Of a stretch of DNA of 64,000 bases, positions 36,053-45,332 are shown in pieces; the stretch's first letter is position 1, and each line of letters begins with the position of its first letter. Position numbers and translations under genes: made by a program. Origin of the DNA: Phyllobacterium sp. OV277 (GTDB taxonomy: Bacteria > Pseudomonadota > Alphaproteobacteria > Rhizobiales > Rhizobiaceae); NCBI RefSeq assembly GCF_900104355.1, contig NZ_FNIY01000012.1, positions 1-64,000 on the forward strand. Reading direction: 5' to 3'. The notes below the pieces were generated by a model that saw only the letters and a program-made list of their open reading frames with translations, searched no databases and had not been told where the DNA came from.

Positions 36053-36943
36053 TCACTCCACTTCATAGCGGCTTGCGCCTTCGATGTGACGGCGCAAGAG
36101 AGCCTCGGCAAAGACCACGTCGTTTTCAGAAAGAGCGTCGAGGATTGCAATGTGCTCGACGCAGACTTGGCGAATGCGGTCATAAGCCAGCCGTTCAAAA
36201 TAGGCATATTCGGTAATCCGCCGGAGGCTGTTTTGCTGGCGAACGGCCTGTACGAGAAAGCGGTTGCCTGACCAGATTGCCAGTGCCTCATGAAACGATG
36301 CATTGACATTGAACCATTGATCCCGCTGGACCGATGCGGCGGGAATGCGCATGATTTCAGCCTGCGCAGCCCGGATTGATGCCAGTTGCTCCTTGTCCGC
36401 TTTAAATCCGGGATGTCGTAAAGCGCCGCATTCCAGAATCATGCGGAACTGATAGCTTTCTTCTTCGACCTGATCAGTATCTAGGCTTTCGGCAAAAGCC
36501 CAGCCATGTCCCCTTTGACGCTGCACCAGACCTTCTGCCGCAAATCGCAAAAGCACCTTGCGAATGGTTCCCCGCGTGGAGTTGTAGCGCTCGGCAAGCA
36601 GTGTTTCCGATACTTCAACGGGGATTGCGCCCGTTGCACGATCGGCCATAAGCCGTTTGTGAATATCTTCCAGTTCCGATGGTGGAGCGATACCGTCGAT
36701 ACCGCCGTTTCCATCCGGCAACAGGGCCAGAATATATCCCCGGCCAGCTGCATGAGCCAGAACCCCGCGGCTCGCCAGCAGCGCTAGAGCTGATCTTATC
36801 GGCGATCGCGAGACGCCCAGCCTTTTGGCCAACGCAAAGTCGGATACACGCTCTCCCACTGGCCAACGCTCCGACGAAGCCAAGGAAACGATCTGACGGG
36901 CGATTTCTATCTGCAGATCACTTGCTGTCAACATGGGCTCCAT
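36053..36943 (-). CDS. GntR family regulator with two winged helices and an FCD-like domain
   Basis: 296 residues. A first winged helix spans about 8-70 (FALAKRLGVSRSPIRSALAL). A second one spans about 88-150 (LLAERYNSTRGTIRKVLLRF). The C-terminal ~140 residues are helical and FCD-like (FHEALAIWSGNRFLVQAVRQ, VEHIAILDAL). Ordinary GntR proteins have one winged helix; two in tandem are unusual. It is divergent from the C45 hydrolase/importer operon and is its likely regulator. Start at 36943; an ATG at 36934 is the alternative. Confidence 0.82.
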   Translation of the reverse strand: MEPMLTASDLQIEIARQIVSLASSERWPVGERVSDFALAKRLGVSRSPIRSALALLASRGVLAHAAGRGYILALLPDGNGGIDGIAPPSELEDIHKRLMADRATGAIPVEVSETLLAERYNSTRGTIRKVLLRFAAEGLVQRQRGHGWAFAESLDTDQVEEESYQFRMILECGALRHPGFKADKEQLASIRAAQAEIMRIPAASVQRDQWFNVNASFHEALAIWSGNRFLVQAVRQQNSLRRITEYAYFERLAYDRIRQVCVEHIAILDALSENDVVFAEALLRRHIEGASRYEVE

Positions 36944-37042
36944 TTCATCACAGGCTTATTTTTGCACAAAAGCCAATTGACACGCAATCATCCTGTATTA
37001 GACTGTACGTAATTAAACCAAAATACAGTACAAGGTTGAATG
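36944..37042. promoter_or_regulatory. Divergent promoter region, GntR / C45 operon
   Basis: This 99-base region holds a TTGACA box (36978-36983) and inverted repeats: CTGTAT (36993-36998) with ATACAG (37023-37028), and ACTGTA (37002-37007) with TACAGT (37024-37029). The repeats sit just before the C45 start and could be the GntR operator. Confidence 0.4.
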
Positions 37043-38188
37043 ATGAGTTCTTATCCAACATCCTTTCCATTTGTAACCGTTTCCGGAACGCCGTTTGAGC
37101 GCGGCCGTCAGTATGGCGCTGCGGTGCCGGAACGTGTGAAGATCAGCGTTGCGCTGTATGGCGATCAGCTTGCCAAGCTGGGTTACAGCTCAGCCGAAAA
37201 GACGCGGCTTATCCAGGAGTTTGCCGGGGAGATTGCAAATTTCGGCGCGCATTATGTCGAAGAGATGCGCGGTATAGCCGAAGGTGCCGGTGTGGATTTT
37301 GAGGACATTGTCATGATCAATGCCCGCACCGAAGTGATCGCGAAGGCGCGTCTGGAAAAGAACGCTCCACTCGATGAGGAAGATGAGATTGATGACGGCT
37401 GCACAGGGGCGGTCATTTTGCCCGAGCGAAGTGCGGACGGTACGCTCATTCATGGTCAGAATTGGGACTGGAAGACCGAATGCGCCGAGACTGCCATTGT
37501 CCTTCGCGTGCTGCAGGATGACGGGCCGGATTTTCTGACATTCGTTGAAGCGGGCGGACTTGCCCGAAACGGCATGAATAGTTCAGGCATTTGCATCACT
37601 GCAAACTATCTTGAATCGGATCGCGACTACAGGCAGCAGGGTGTTCCTCTGGCGCTGATCCGCCGCAAGGCATTGGAACAGGAACATTTCGCTCTTGCGA
37701 TGCGCGCGGTTGCAGGCACTCCGAAGGCCTGTTCCAACAATATGATCCTTTCTACAAGCGCAGGTTTTGCGATTGATCTGGAATGTGCACCCGACGAGGT
37801 TTTCCAGATATTGCCGACGGACGGTCTTGTCGTTCATGCAAACCATTGGACCAGCCCAGTCGCGCTCTCGAAACTCAAGGACACAGGCTTGCCCCATGTA
37901 CCGGAAAGCCCCTACCGCGATTGGCGCGTGCGCAAGATTCTGGAGGATGCGGGACCGAAGCTTGGCATCGCTGATTTGAAGCGTGCGTTTTTCGATGACT
38001 TCCTAACGCCCTACGCCGTGTGCAGACCACCAAGATTGAACACCGAGGGCAATCTTTCAGCCACGGTCGCAATGGTCATCATGCACCCGGCAAGTGGCAC
38101 GATGGAGGTCGCCTGTCTGCCGGCTATCAACCGCAATTTCACGCGTTACAGCCTCACGGTGGACCCGGTTCAAATCGCTGCCGCGTAG
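37043..38188 (+). CDS. C45 family Ntn hydrolase (acyl-CoA:6-aminopenicillanate acyltransferase-like)
   Basis: 381 residues. This family makes a proenzyme that cuts itself in front of a cysteine, which then is the N-terminal nucleophile. Here the Gly-Cys pair is Gly119-Cys120 in DDGCTGAVIL, followed by the family motif HGQNWDW and the later GLARNGMNSSGICIT. Upstream, EMRGIAEGAGVDFEDIVMIN is the typical helix pair before the cut. Known members cleave or transfer acyl groups on amide bonds (isopenicillin N, beta-alanyl conjugates). Start at 37043 or 37040 (ATGATG). It leads an operon with an oligopeptide-type importer and an alpha/beta hydrolase, so it may process an imported N-acyl compound. 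Confidence 0.87.
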   Translation: MSSYPTSFPFVTVSGTPFERGRQYGAAVPERVKISVALYGDQLAKLGYSSAEKTRLIQEFAGEIANFGAHYVEEMRGIAEGAGVDFEDIVMINARTEVIAKARLEKNAPLDEEDEIDDGCTGAVILPERSADGTLIHGQNWDWKTECAETAIVLRVLQDDGPDFLTFVEAGGLARNGMNSSGICITANYLESDRDYRQQGVPLALIRRKALEQEHFALAMRAVAGTPKACSNNMILSTSAGFAIDLECAPDEVFQILPTDGLVVHANHWTSPVALSKLKDTGLPHVPESPYRDWRVRKILEDAGPKLGIADLKRAFFDDFLTPYAVCRPPRLNTEGNLSATVAMVIMHPASGTMEVACLPAINRNFTRYSLTVDPVQIAAA

Positions 38189-38253
38189 CCGATCAAGGTT
38201 TTCTTTCTTCAACCACCGGGCACTAAGTCCGGATGAATAATGGGGTTCAGAAC

Positions 38254-39795
38254 ATGAAGAATGCTATTTTGGTTTCTCTATTGTTGGGGCTGTCCGCGGC
38301 GCCTGCCGCCGCCCAATCAATCACAGCTGCAATTCCGGCTGATATTCGCAGCTCCAATCCCGGGGTAAACCGTGACGACTATACTGACGCTGTGGTCCTG
38401 CATACGGTCGAAGGGTTGGTCGGATACAAGGAAGACGGTACCGTCGGTCCACTTCTTGCGCAGGATTACCAGCTGTCGCCTGATGGGCTGACCTATACGT
38501 TCAAACTGAGATCTGGCGTGACGTTCCATAATGGAGAAGCGCTCACCGCTGATGACGTGCTCTGGAGCTGGTCCCGCTACATGGACCCCAAAACAGAGTG
38601 GCGGTGTTTGCCGGAGTTTGACGGCCGCAACGGGCTCAAGGTCGAGTCCGTGACTGCGTCTGATCCGCAAACGATTGTCATGAAAATCAATCACCCCAGC
38701 GCCATTTTCCTGGATACACTGGCACGCACTGACTGTGGAATGACAGCCATTTTGCAGAAGGCTTCAGTGAAAGCTGATGGAAGCTGGGACAAACCCATCG
38801 GCACCGGGCCGTATAAGTTCGGGGACTGGAAGCGTGGCGAATACATCACCCTTGATGCATTTGAGAACTACACCTCGCCTGCGGGAGAAAAGGCTGATGG
38901 CTATATCGGCGCAAAGCGACCTTTGATCAAGGAAATCAAGTTTCTCGTCGTGCCTGACCCTGCAACGGTGAAAGCGGGCCTGTTGTCCGGCGCGCTGGAT
39001 ATCGCGTCGGTTCTGAGTACGGACATTCCGGAATTCTCAGCCAACCCGAACTTTGTGGTGACTGCAGGAGCAGAGGCCTCCAAGCACACATTCCTGATGC
39101 AGACCAAAGATCCGCTGCTTTCAAAAGTGGAACTGCGACAGGCTATTGCTGCGGCACTGGATCTTCCAACCTTGGTCGCACAGGCCACCAATGGAAGTGG
39201 TCGGCCTAATAATTCTGCGATCTTTCCGGGATCGCGATATTATAGCGATACCCAGAAAGAGGCTTTTACCCCTGATCCAGCGAAAGTAGCAGAACTGCTT
39301 GCCAAGGCCGGATATAAGGGCGAAGAAATCACCATCATCGCCAATAAACGCCCCACAGCACCAAGCTTTGATGCGGCGGTCGTTGCACAAGCAATGCTTC
39401 AGGCTGTTGGCATCAATGTCCGAATTGAGGTTCTGGATTGGTCAACGCAGCTCGACCGGTACAATTCCGGCAAATACCAGATGATGTCTTTCTCATACTC
39501 GGCGCGTCTCGATCCGGCGCTGAGCTTTGAACAGTTCTCTGGCCCGAAAGACAAACAGCCACGAAAAGTCTGGGACAATCCGGAGGCACTCGGGCTTATC
39601 GCCAAAGCCATGGAGATATCCGATCAAACGCAACGGCAAGGCATATTTGACCAGCTTCACAAACAGCTCCTGCATGATGTCCCTTTGATCATCTACTGCA
39701 ATGGAACCGGTGAAACCGTCAGCAGCAAGCGTTTGAAGGGCACACCCGCCTGGCAGGCGAAGCTTCGTCTTTGGGAACTCAGTGTCGAGCAATAG
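38254..39795 (+). CDS. Dipeptide/oligopeptide-type ABC substrate-binding protein
   Basis: 513 residues, family 5 extracellular solute-binding protein (DppA/OppA-like). The Sec signal ends near AAPAAAQ (residue about 21). The middle contains the family motif YTFKLRSGVTFHNGEALTAD, and further on GTGPYKFGDWKRGEYITL. It is the periplasmic receptor of the importer encoded by the next three genes. The ligand is unknown; the neighbouring C45 hydrolase suggests peptides or N-acyl amides. Confidence 0.88.
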   Translation: MKNAILVSLLLGLSAAPAAAQSITAAIPADIRSSNPGVNRDDYTDAVVLHTVEGLVGYKEDGTVGPLLAQDYQLSPDGLTYTFKLRSGVTFHNGEALTADDVLWSWSRYMDPKTEWRCLPEFDGRNGLKVESVTASDPQTIVMKINHPSAIFLDTLARTDCGMTAILQKASVKADGSWDKPIGTGPYKFGDWKRGEYITLDAFENYTSPAGEKADGYIGAKRPLIKEIKFLVVPDPATVKAGLLSGALDIASVLSTDIPEFSANPNFVVTAGAEASKHTFLMQTKDPLLSKVELRQAIAAALDLPTLVAQATNGSGRPNNSAIFPGSRYYSDTQKEAFTPDPAKVAELLAKAGYKGEEITIIANKRPTAPSFDAAVVAQAMLQAVGINVRIEVLDWSTQLDRYNSGKYQMMSFSYSARLDPALSFEQFSGPKDKQPRKVWDNPEALGLIAKAMEISDQTQRQGIFDQLHKQLLHDVPLIIYCNGTGETVSSKRLKGTPAWQAKLRLWELSVEQ

Positions 39796-39827
39796 TCACT
39801 CTGGTTCGATACGTCTGAGAGGCCAGC

Positions 39828-40772
39828 ATGTTGAAGTTCGCGCTCACCCGAGTTGGTACGGCTATCCCGACATTGTTTATTGTGGCGGTGTCCGTTTTCT
39901 TTCTCATCCGGCTTATTCCCGGCGATCCAGCTGCATTGATGCTGGGTGATCTTGCCGACCCGGCCAGTCTTGCAGATTTGCGAGCGCGGTTGGGGCTTGA
40001 TCAAAGCATTCCGACCCAGTTTGCAATCTGGCTCGGCAATATATTGCACGGAGATTTTGGCCGGTCGATCACCAACCAGCAGGAGGTTTTGCCTCTTATA
40101 CTGGCGCGATTGCGCATCAGTGCGGAGATCGTTCTGATTGCTGTATTTCTTGCCAGCATTGTTGCCGTTCCGGCAGGCATGATCGCCGCATGGCGACAGA
40201 ACAGCCTCACAGATGTGGCTTTGGTGGGCGGGGCAACGCTTCTGCTCTCCATCCCGGCATTCTGGATGGGCCTGCTTCTGCTGTTGTTCTTCGGATTGAA
40301 ACTGGGCTGGCTGCCTGTGCTCGGCTACGTCTCCATGTCCCAGAATCTTCCACAAGGATTGCTCTATATCATCCTGCCCGTGGTGACACTCTTCCTGCAC
40401 GAGATCGGTGTTATTTTGCGCATGGCGCGTGCTTCGACACTTGAGGTCATGCAGCTTGAATATATTACCCATGCCCGAGCCAAGGGCCTCTCGGAATCCG
40501 CTGTCCTCTGGCGTCATGCCTTCAAGAACGCTTTTGGTCCGACATGGACCCTTATTGGTATTGTTCTGGGAAACCTGCTTGGCGGCATTGCCGTGGTTGA
40601 AACGGTATTCACGATCCCCGGTCTCGGGCGGCTGCTTGTCGATGCAATTTTCGCCCGGGACTATCCGGTGATCCAAGGCTGTCTCCTGCTCATCGCAACT
40701 GTTTACGTGCTGGTAAACCTCGTTGTCGATCTGCTCTATCCCATATTCGATCCGAGGGTGACCGCAGAATGA
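39828..40772 (+). CDS. Dipeptide-type ABC permease 1
   Basis: 314 residues, DppB-like. The start (KFALTRVGTAIPTLFIVAVS) is the usual first helix, and the EAA loop carries ARAKGLSESAVLWRHAFKNA. Six membrane helices are predicted. GAGG precedes the ATG. The second permease overlaps by 4 bases. Confidence 0.9.
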   Translation: MLKFALTRVGTAIPTLFIVAVSVFFLIRLIPGDPAALMLGDLADPASLADLRARLGLDQSIPTQFAIWLGNILHGDFGRSITNQQEVLPLILARLRISAEIVLIAVFLASIVAVPAGMIAAWRQNSLTDVALVGGATLLLSIPAFWMGLLLLLFFGLKLGWLPVLGYVSMSQNLPQGLLYIILPVVTLFLHEIGVILRMARASTLEVMQLEYITHARAKGLSESAVLWRHAFKNAFGPTWTLIGIVLGNLLGGIAVVETVFTIPGLGRLLVDAIFARDYPVIQGCLLLIATVYVLVNLVVDLLYPIFDPRVTAE

Positions 40773-41581
40773 GAAATCTTGCTCCCAATGCGCTTCTGGG
40801 CAGCGCCCTTGTCGGAACGCTTCTGACCGGAGCATTTATGGGTGCGGTCTGGACGCCCTACGATCCGCTTGGTCTGAATTTCAAACTCAGACTTGCTGGG
40901 CCAAGTGCAGCCCATTGGTTGGGGACGGATGAGTTTGGCCGTGATGTGCTCAGCCGGTTGCTCGCCGGTGCTGCAACCAGCTTCTGGATAAGCCTGCTGA
41001 CCGTTGTTCTGGCGGTGACCGCTGGCACATTGATCGGAATGCTGACGGGCTATTTTCGTGGCTGGGTCGATCGTATCATCATGACATTCAACGATGCTTT
41101 GCTCGCCTTTCCCGGTATCCTATTGGCGCTTGGATTGCTCGCGGTGGTGGGCGCCAATAAATACGGCATCATTCTGGCGCTTGGATTAGCCTATACACCG
41201 ACAGTTGTTCGTATTGTCCGTGGCAATGTCCTGTCGTTGCGGGAACGGGAATTCATCGAAGCCTCCCGCGTCATGGGTAATTCGAATGCCTACACCATGT
41301 TCCGACATATTCTGCCCAACTGTATCGCGCCGCTTACGGTTCTTGCGACGTCCATGTTCGGTTGGGTGCTGCTTGCTGAAAGCGCGTTGAGCTTCCTCGG
41401 TCTTGGTGTACCGCCTCCCGCGCCGACATGGGGCAATATGCTGGCCAGTGGGCGGCCATTCATTTCCCAGGCAGTCTGGCTTGCCATTTTCCCCGGCCTT
41501 TGCATTTCGCTGACCCTCCTCGGGATCAATCTGCTTGGCGACGCACTTCGCGACAGACTCGATCCAAGGATGAGGGGATGA
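40769..41581 (+). CDS. Dipeptide-type ABC permease 2
   Basis: 270 residues, DppC-like, with HWLGTDEFGRDVLSRLLAGA after the first helix and the EAA loop EASRVMGNSNAYTMFRHILP. It overlaps the first permease (ATGA) and the ATPase gene downstream (ATGA), so the three are translationally coupled. Confidence 0.9.
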   Translation: MRNLAPNALLGSALVGTLLTGAFMGAVWTPYDPLGLNFKLRLAGPSAAHWLGTDEFGRDVLSRLLAGAATSFWISLLTVVLAVTAGTLIGMLTGYFRGWVDRIIMTFNDALLAFPGILLALGLLAVVGANKYGIILALGLAYTPTVVRIVRGNVLSLREREFIEASRVMGNSNAYTMFRHILPNCIAPLTVLATSMFGWVLLAESALSFLGLGVPPPAPTWGNMLASGRPFISQAVWLAIFPGLCISLTLLGINLLGDALRDRLDPRMRG

Positions 41582-43254
41582 TGATGCAGGAAAAGTCACC
41601 GCTTCTTGACGTGCGCGGACTCTCTTTAGAAGTAACGCGAACAGGCATCAAAATCCTCAAAGCCATCAGCTTCAATGTAAAGGCGGGTGAGATCGTTGGA
41701 ATAGTCGGAGAATCCGGATCCGGAAAATCCATGGCTGCCCGTGCGATCATTGCCCTTAACCCACCCGCGGTACAGCGCACCGCCGGAACGATAAGTTTCG
41801 AAGGACGGGATACGGGCTCCATGCACAAGCGCGATTTACAGGCTTTGCGTGGTGCGCGGGTCGGCATGGTTTTCCAGGAGCCGATGACTTCGCTCAATCC
41901 TTCAATGACGATCGGCCGTCAGCTGGAAGAGGGGTTGCGGTTGCACCGGCGGCTGACAAGCCGCGAGCGCCATCGGCTGATTGTCGAGATGCTTGCCCGC
42001 GTTGGCCTGAATGATCCGCAAACGGCGCTTGCAGCCATGCCGCACCATTTCTCCGGTGGCATGCGCCAACGTATCATGCTGGCAGCGGTGATGCTGCTCA
42101 AGCCCGCATTACTCATTGCTGATGAGCCAACGACTGCGCTGGATGCGGTGGTCCAGCGTGATGTGCTCGAGTTGATGGTTGATTTGACGCGGGAGAACAA
42201 CACGGCTGTCCTAATGATCAGCCATGATCTGGCAATGGTGGCCAAGTACTCGGACCGTGTCGTGGTAATGTCGCAAGGCGAAATCGTCGAACAGGGCGAT
42301 ACGAAAGATCTGCTTCGCGCGCCGCAGCATCCCTATACCCGCAAATTGCTGTCTGCCTTGCCACACCGCATACCGGCGCGGTCCATGGAGGTTTCACCTG
42401 TTGCACGGATAAATGTCGACAATCTCGTTGTGGATTTTGCGGCTCGCCGAAGTCTCCTGCGCAAAGGGCATCCAAAACGCGCGCTCAACGGGGTTACTTT
42501 GAATGTCATGCCGGGAGAGGTCGTCGCTGTTGTTGGCGGATCGGGTTCTGGCAAGACGACATTGGGGCGGACAATTGCCGGGCTTATCAAGCCAAGCGGC
42601 GGGGAAATTCTGTTCAATGGGAAGTCCATCCAAACGTCGACGAGCGACTATGCTGACTACAGGCTCAACTGCCAGATGGTGTTCCAGGACCCCTATTCGT
42701 CACTCGATCCGCGCATGACAATTGGCAGTCTGGTGGGAGAGGCACTGCGCCGCTCGACTGATCTAACCGCCAGAGAGAGGAACTCGCGCGTTGCAGAAGT
42801 TCTTGATGAAGTCGGGTTGTCTGCAGAGTTTGCTTCCCGTTTCCCGCACCAGCTCTCCGGTGGCCAGCGTCAGCGCGTTGCGATCGCCCGCGCGGTTGTG
42901 AGGCGGCCGCAATTCGTGATTGCCGATGAGCCGGTGTCTGCGCTGGATGTAACCGTTCGTGCGCAGGTGCTCAAGCTGTTTGCCGAGTTGCAACGAAAGC
43001 ATGGGTTCTCGTGCCTGTTCATCAGCCATGATCTGGCGGTTGTCGAGCAGATCGCCGATCGGGTTATTGTCATGAACAATGGCATGATCGTGGAGCAAGG
43101 GAGCCGCGATGCCATCTTCGACAATCCGCAGCACGATTACACCCGCAAACTGCTTCAGGCTATTCCAGCTCTTTTTGGAACAGAAAATGGCGGCGTGGAA
43201 CTGGGATGGCGTTTTGACGAAGTCGGCAGGAAATCAGCCCATGGCGGGAACTGA
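41578..43254 (+). CDS. Fused dipeptide-type ABC ATPase (two nucleotide-binding domains)
   Basis: 558 residues with two complete ATPase domains in one chain, equal to DppD plus DppF. First domain: Walker A GESGSGKS, signature FSGGMRQRIMLA, Walker [13 protein letters not shown]. Second: Walker A GGSGSGKTT, signature LSGGQRQRVAIARAV, Walker B FVIADEPVSALD. Each has its own C-terminal oligopeptide-transporter extension (HPYTRKLLSALP and HDYTRKLLQAIP). It starts at the overlap with the permease stop; two further ATGs at 41581 and 41584 are alternatives. The second operon at 54-60 kb keeps these domains as separate genes. Confidence 0.9.
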   Translation: MMMQEKSPLLDVRGLSLEVTRTGIKILKAISFNVKAGEIVGIVGESGSGKSMAARAIIALNPPAVQRTAGTISFEGRDTGSMHKRDLQALRGARVGMVFQEPMTSLNPSMTIGRQLEEGLRLHRRLTSRERHRLIVEMLARVGLNDPQTALAAMPHHFSGGMRQRIMLAAVMLLKPALLIADEPTTALDAVVQRDVLELMVDLTRENNTAVLMISHDLAMVAKYSDRVVVMSQGEIVEQGDTKDLLRAPQHPYTRKLLSALPHRIPARSMEVSPVARINVDNLVVDFAARRSLLRKGHPKRALNGVTLNVMPGEVVAVVGGSGSGKTTLGRTIAGLIKPSGGEILFNGKSIQTSTSDYADYRLNCQMVFQDPYSSLDPRMTIGSLVGEALRRSTDLTARERNSRVAEVLDEVGLSAEFASRFPHQLSGGQRQRVAIARAVVRRPQFVIADEPVSALDVTVRAQVLKLFAELQRKHGFSCLFISHDLAVVEQIADRVIVMNNGMIVEQGSRDAIFDNPQHDYTRKLLQAIPALFGTENGGVELGWRFDEVGRKSAHGGN

Positions 43255-43283
43255 AACCATGTTTTGTTATAGCGAGGAATCTC

Positions 43284-44126
43284 ATGTCATCTTCATTTGA
43301 AGGCCGGGCTCAGGCAATCTACGATCTTGGCCGTACGGCGATTTTTGCCCTCAAGTCCGACCCGCGCTTTCACTATTGCCTGTATGTTCCTCCCATTGTC
43401 GGCAATGGCGAGAAAGTCGATCTTCTGGTGGCTGTCCACGGCACTGGTCGAACGTCCTTTCTGGATTTCCGCGATGGTTTTGCCGAATTCGGTCGATGGA
43501 ACCGCTGCGCCATCCTTTGTCCCATTTTCCCGGTTGGGGTGAGGGGAGATGGTGCACGAAGCGGATACAAATTCATGATTGAAGGCGAGATTCGCTATGA
43601 TCTGGTTCTGCTTGAAATGGTGGCGGAGGTTGCTGCCAAGTATCAACAGGACTGGAATACATTTGCCATGTTCGGATTTTCTGGTGGCGGTCACTTTACC
43701 CATCGTTTTGCCATATTGCATCCGCAACGGCTCTGGGCGGCTTCCATTGGAGCGCCGGGATCAGTTACCCTCCTTGATCCTTCGAAGGACTGGTGGGTGG
43801 GTATTCGCAATCTTGAGGATCGGTTTGGTGTTACTTTTGACCGGGAGAAACTGGCTCGTATTCCCGTTCACATGGTCGTCGGCGATGCCGATCTGGAAAC
43901 ATGGGAAATCACGATCCCTGAAAACAGCGCGAACTGGATGCCGGGAGCCAACGATGCCGGGCGTACCCGCCCGGAACGGTTGTCAGCCTTGCGGCGCTCC
44001 TTCGAAGATGCCGGTGTCTCAGTGCGGTTTGATCTGGTACCCGGTATCTCGCATGATCGAATGCAGGTGCTTGATTATGTTCAAAACTTTCTCACGGAAA
44101 TACTAAGCGACCGGCGTTCAGTTTAA
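43284..44126 (+). CDS. Alpha/beta hydrolase
   Basis: 280 residues. Nucleophile elbow GFSGGG (Ser near residue 132), the oxyanion-side segment VAVHGTG near residue 50, a likely acid in VGDADLETWE and a likely catalytic His in GISHDRM. It has a PHB-depolymerase-like or feruloyl-esterase-like overall order. No signal peptide. GAGGAATCTC precedes the ATG. As the last gene of the C45/importer operon it may cleave an ester or thioester of the same imported compound. Confidence 0.78.
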   Translation: MSSSFEGRAQAIYDLGRTAIFALKSDPRFHYCLYVPPIVGNGEKVDLLVAVHGTGRTSFLDFRDGFAEFGRWNRCAILCPIFPVGVRGDGARSGYKFMIEGEIRYDLVLLEMVAEVAAKYQQDWNTFAMFGFSGGGHFTHRFAILHPQRLWAASIGAPGSVTLLDPSKDWWVGIRNLEDRFGVTFDREKLARIPVHMVVGDADLETWEITIPENSANWMPGANDAGRTRPERLSALRRSFEDAGVSVRFDLVPGISHDRMQVLDYVQNFLTEILSDRRSV

Positions 44127-44131
44127 CCGTG

Positions 44132-45220
44132 CTATTGCAGCGCAAACACCGCACAAGGCGCAGCAATGCCTCGCAATGAGTGCTCGCCCAGCGGGATCAA
44201 TGGTTGTCTGATTTGCACCGCAAAACTACCCGATAGCAACGCCGAATGGCCAAGTGGCTTGCACAGACCTTCGAGCCGGCTCACCAGATTCACCGCAGAG
44301 CCGATCGCTGTGAAATCCAGCCGGTCGGCGGTGCCAATATTGCCCCATAGCATCTCGCCAAGATGCAGCGCGGTGCCGAATGACAGTGGCGGCACGTTCT
44401 GCGCGGCACGGGTGCGATTGAGATGGTCCATTCCGGCACGGGCGGCGGCAACGGCGCGCAGCGCCGCTTCGCATGCAGCAGCAGCGTCGCGCTCTCCGAT
44501 TGGAAAGATCGCCAGCACACCATCGCCGATGAACTTCAGGACTTCACCGCCGAAGGCATGAACGGCACCGGCAATGCGGTCGAACCAGGCATCGAGTGCG
44601 GTGATCACTTCCTTTGCTTCTGTTGATTCCGATAGCTCGGTAAAACCACGAAGGTCAGCAAAAAGCAGGGCGGCCCGAATGGTTTCACCCGGTTCGCGCC
44701 GGGAGCGACCGGCCAGTACCTGAGTGGCGCTGCGCCGACCAAGATAAGCCGTTAACAGCGCTGACAATGTCGAGCGCGTAGCCAGCAAAGCAAGCGGTGC
44801 TGCGGCAAAGCGTGCAACCTCACGCAGCAGTTCTGATTCAGCTGTGGTAAACGGTCGGCTCGCAGTCCAGCCAAGCATGGTACCATCAGACGCTCCCGCT
44901 CCTCCGGCAAAATCCTCCTGTACGACGCCGGTGCCAAGGCTCTCAAGCCAGTTGCGGGCGATATGGTTTTGGTCAGGGTTGGCAGATCTGGCCAAGCCCA
45001 GCGCCTCGATGACTGTCCCTGTGTCGGCTCGCCACAGCCAGGTGCGCTGCTCGATGACGGGGTGGGGCGCTGCTTGAGTGAGCGCACCGCCGACCAGCGG
45101 CATATCCTCGGCCATGAGCCGCACGGCGAGCGCCGTCAGAAAGGCGTCGCCGTCAGGCATATCAACCGCGTTATCGATCAGGAAGGAGAGAGCGGATGGC
45201 AGCTGCATGGCTGTCATCAT
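44132..45220 (-). CDS. Class III adenylate/guanylate cyclase domain protein
   Basis: 362 residues from the ATG at 45220 (a GTG at 45244 and ATGs at 45217 and 45208 are alternatives; no ribosome site decides). The C-terminal ~180 residues form the cyclase catalytic domain: LLFADLRGFTELSES with the first metal Asp, KFIGDGVLAIFP with the second, and DFTAIGSAVNLVSRLE. The N-terminal ~180 residues are of unknown fold, perhaps a sensor. No membrane helix is seen. It should make cAMP (or cGMP); the regulatory partner is unknown. Confidence 0.83.
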   Translation of the reverse strand: MMTAMQLPSALSFLIDNAVDMPDGDAFLTALAVRLMAEDMPLVGGALTQAAPHPVIEQRTWLWRADTGTVIEALGLARSANPDQNHIARNWLESLGTGVVQEDFAGGAGASDGTMLGWTASRPFTTAESELLREVARFAAAPLALLATRSTLSALLTAYLGRRSATQVLAGRSRREPGETIRAALLFADLRGFTELSESTEAKEVITALDAWFDRIAGAVHAFGGEVLKFIGDGVLAIFPIGERDAAAACEAALRAVAAARAGMDHLNRTRAAQNVPPLSFGTALHLGEMLWGNIGTADRLDFTAIGSAVNLVSRLEGLCKPLGHSALLSGSFAVQIRQPLIPLGEHSLRGIAAPCAVFALQ

Positions 45221-45332
45221 GCAGCGGTGACGGGCACCTGTCACGAGGTTTTGTTTGTTGCGCTAAATCTCGATTGGCTTACATTGCCCTCGTACTTGAA
45301 TGGCATTGCGTCCTGTTGGGAGGAGACCGCCG

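Noticed and set aside
39693-40835. 380-codon minus-strand frame opposite the permease DppB-like gene
   Set aside because: Very polar, Gln/Cys/His-rich composition typical of antisense to a membrane protein gene.
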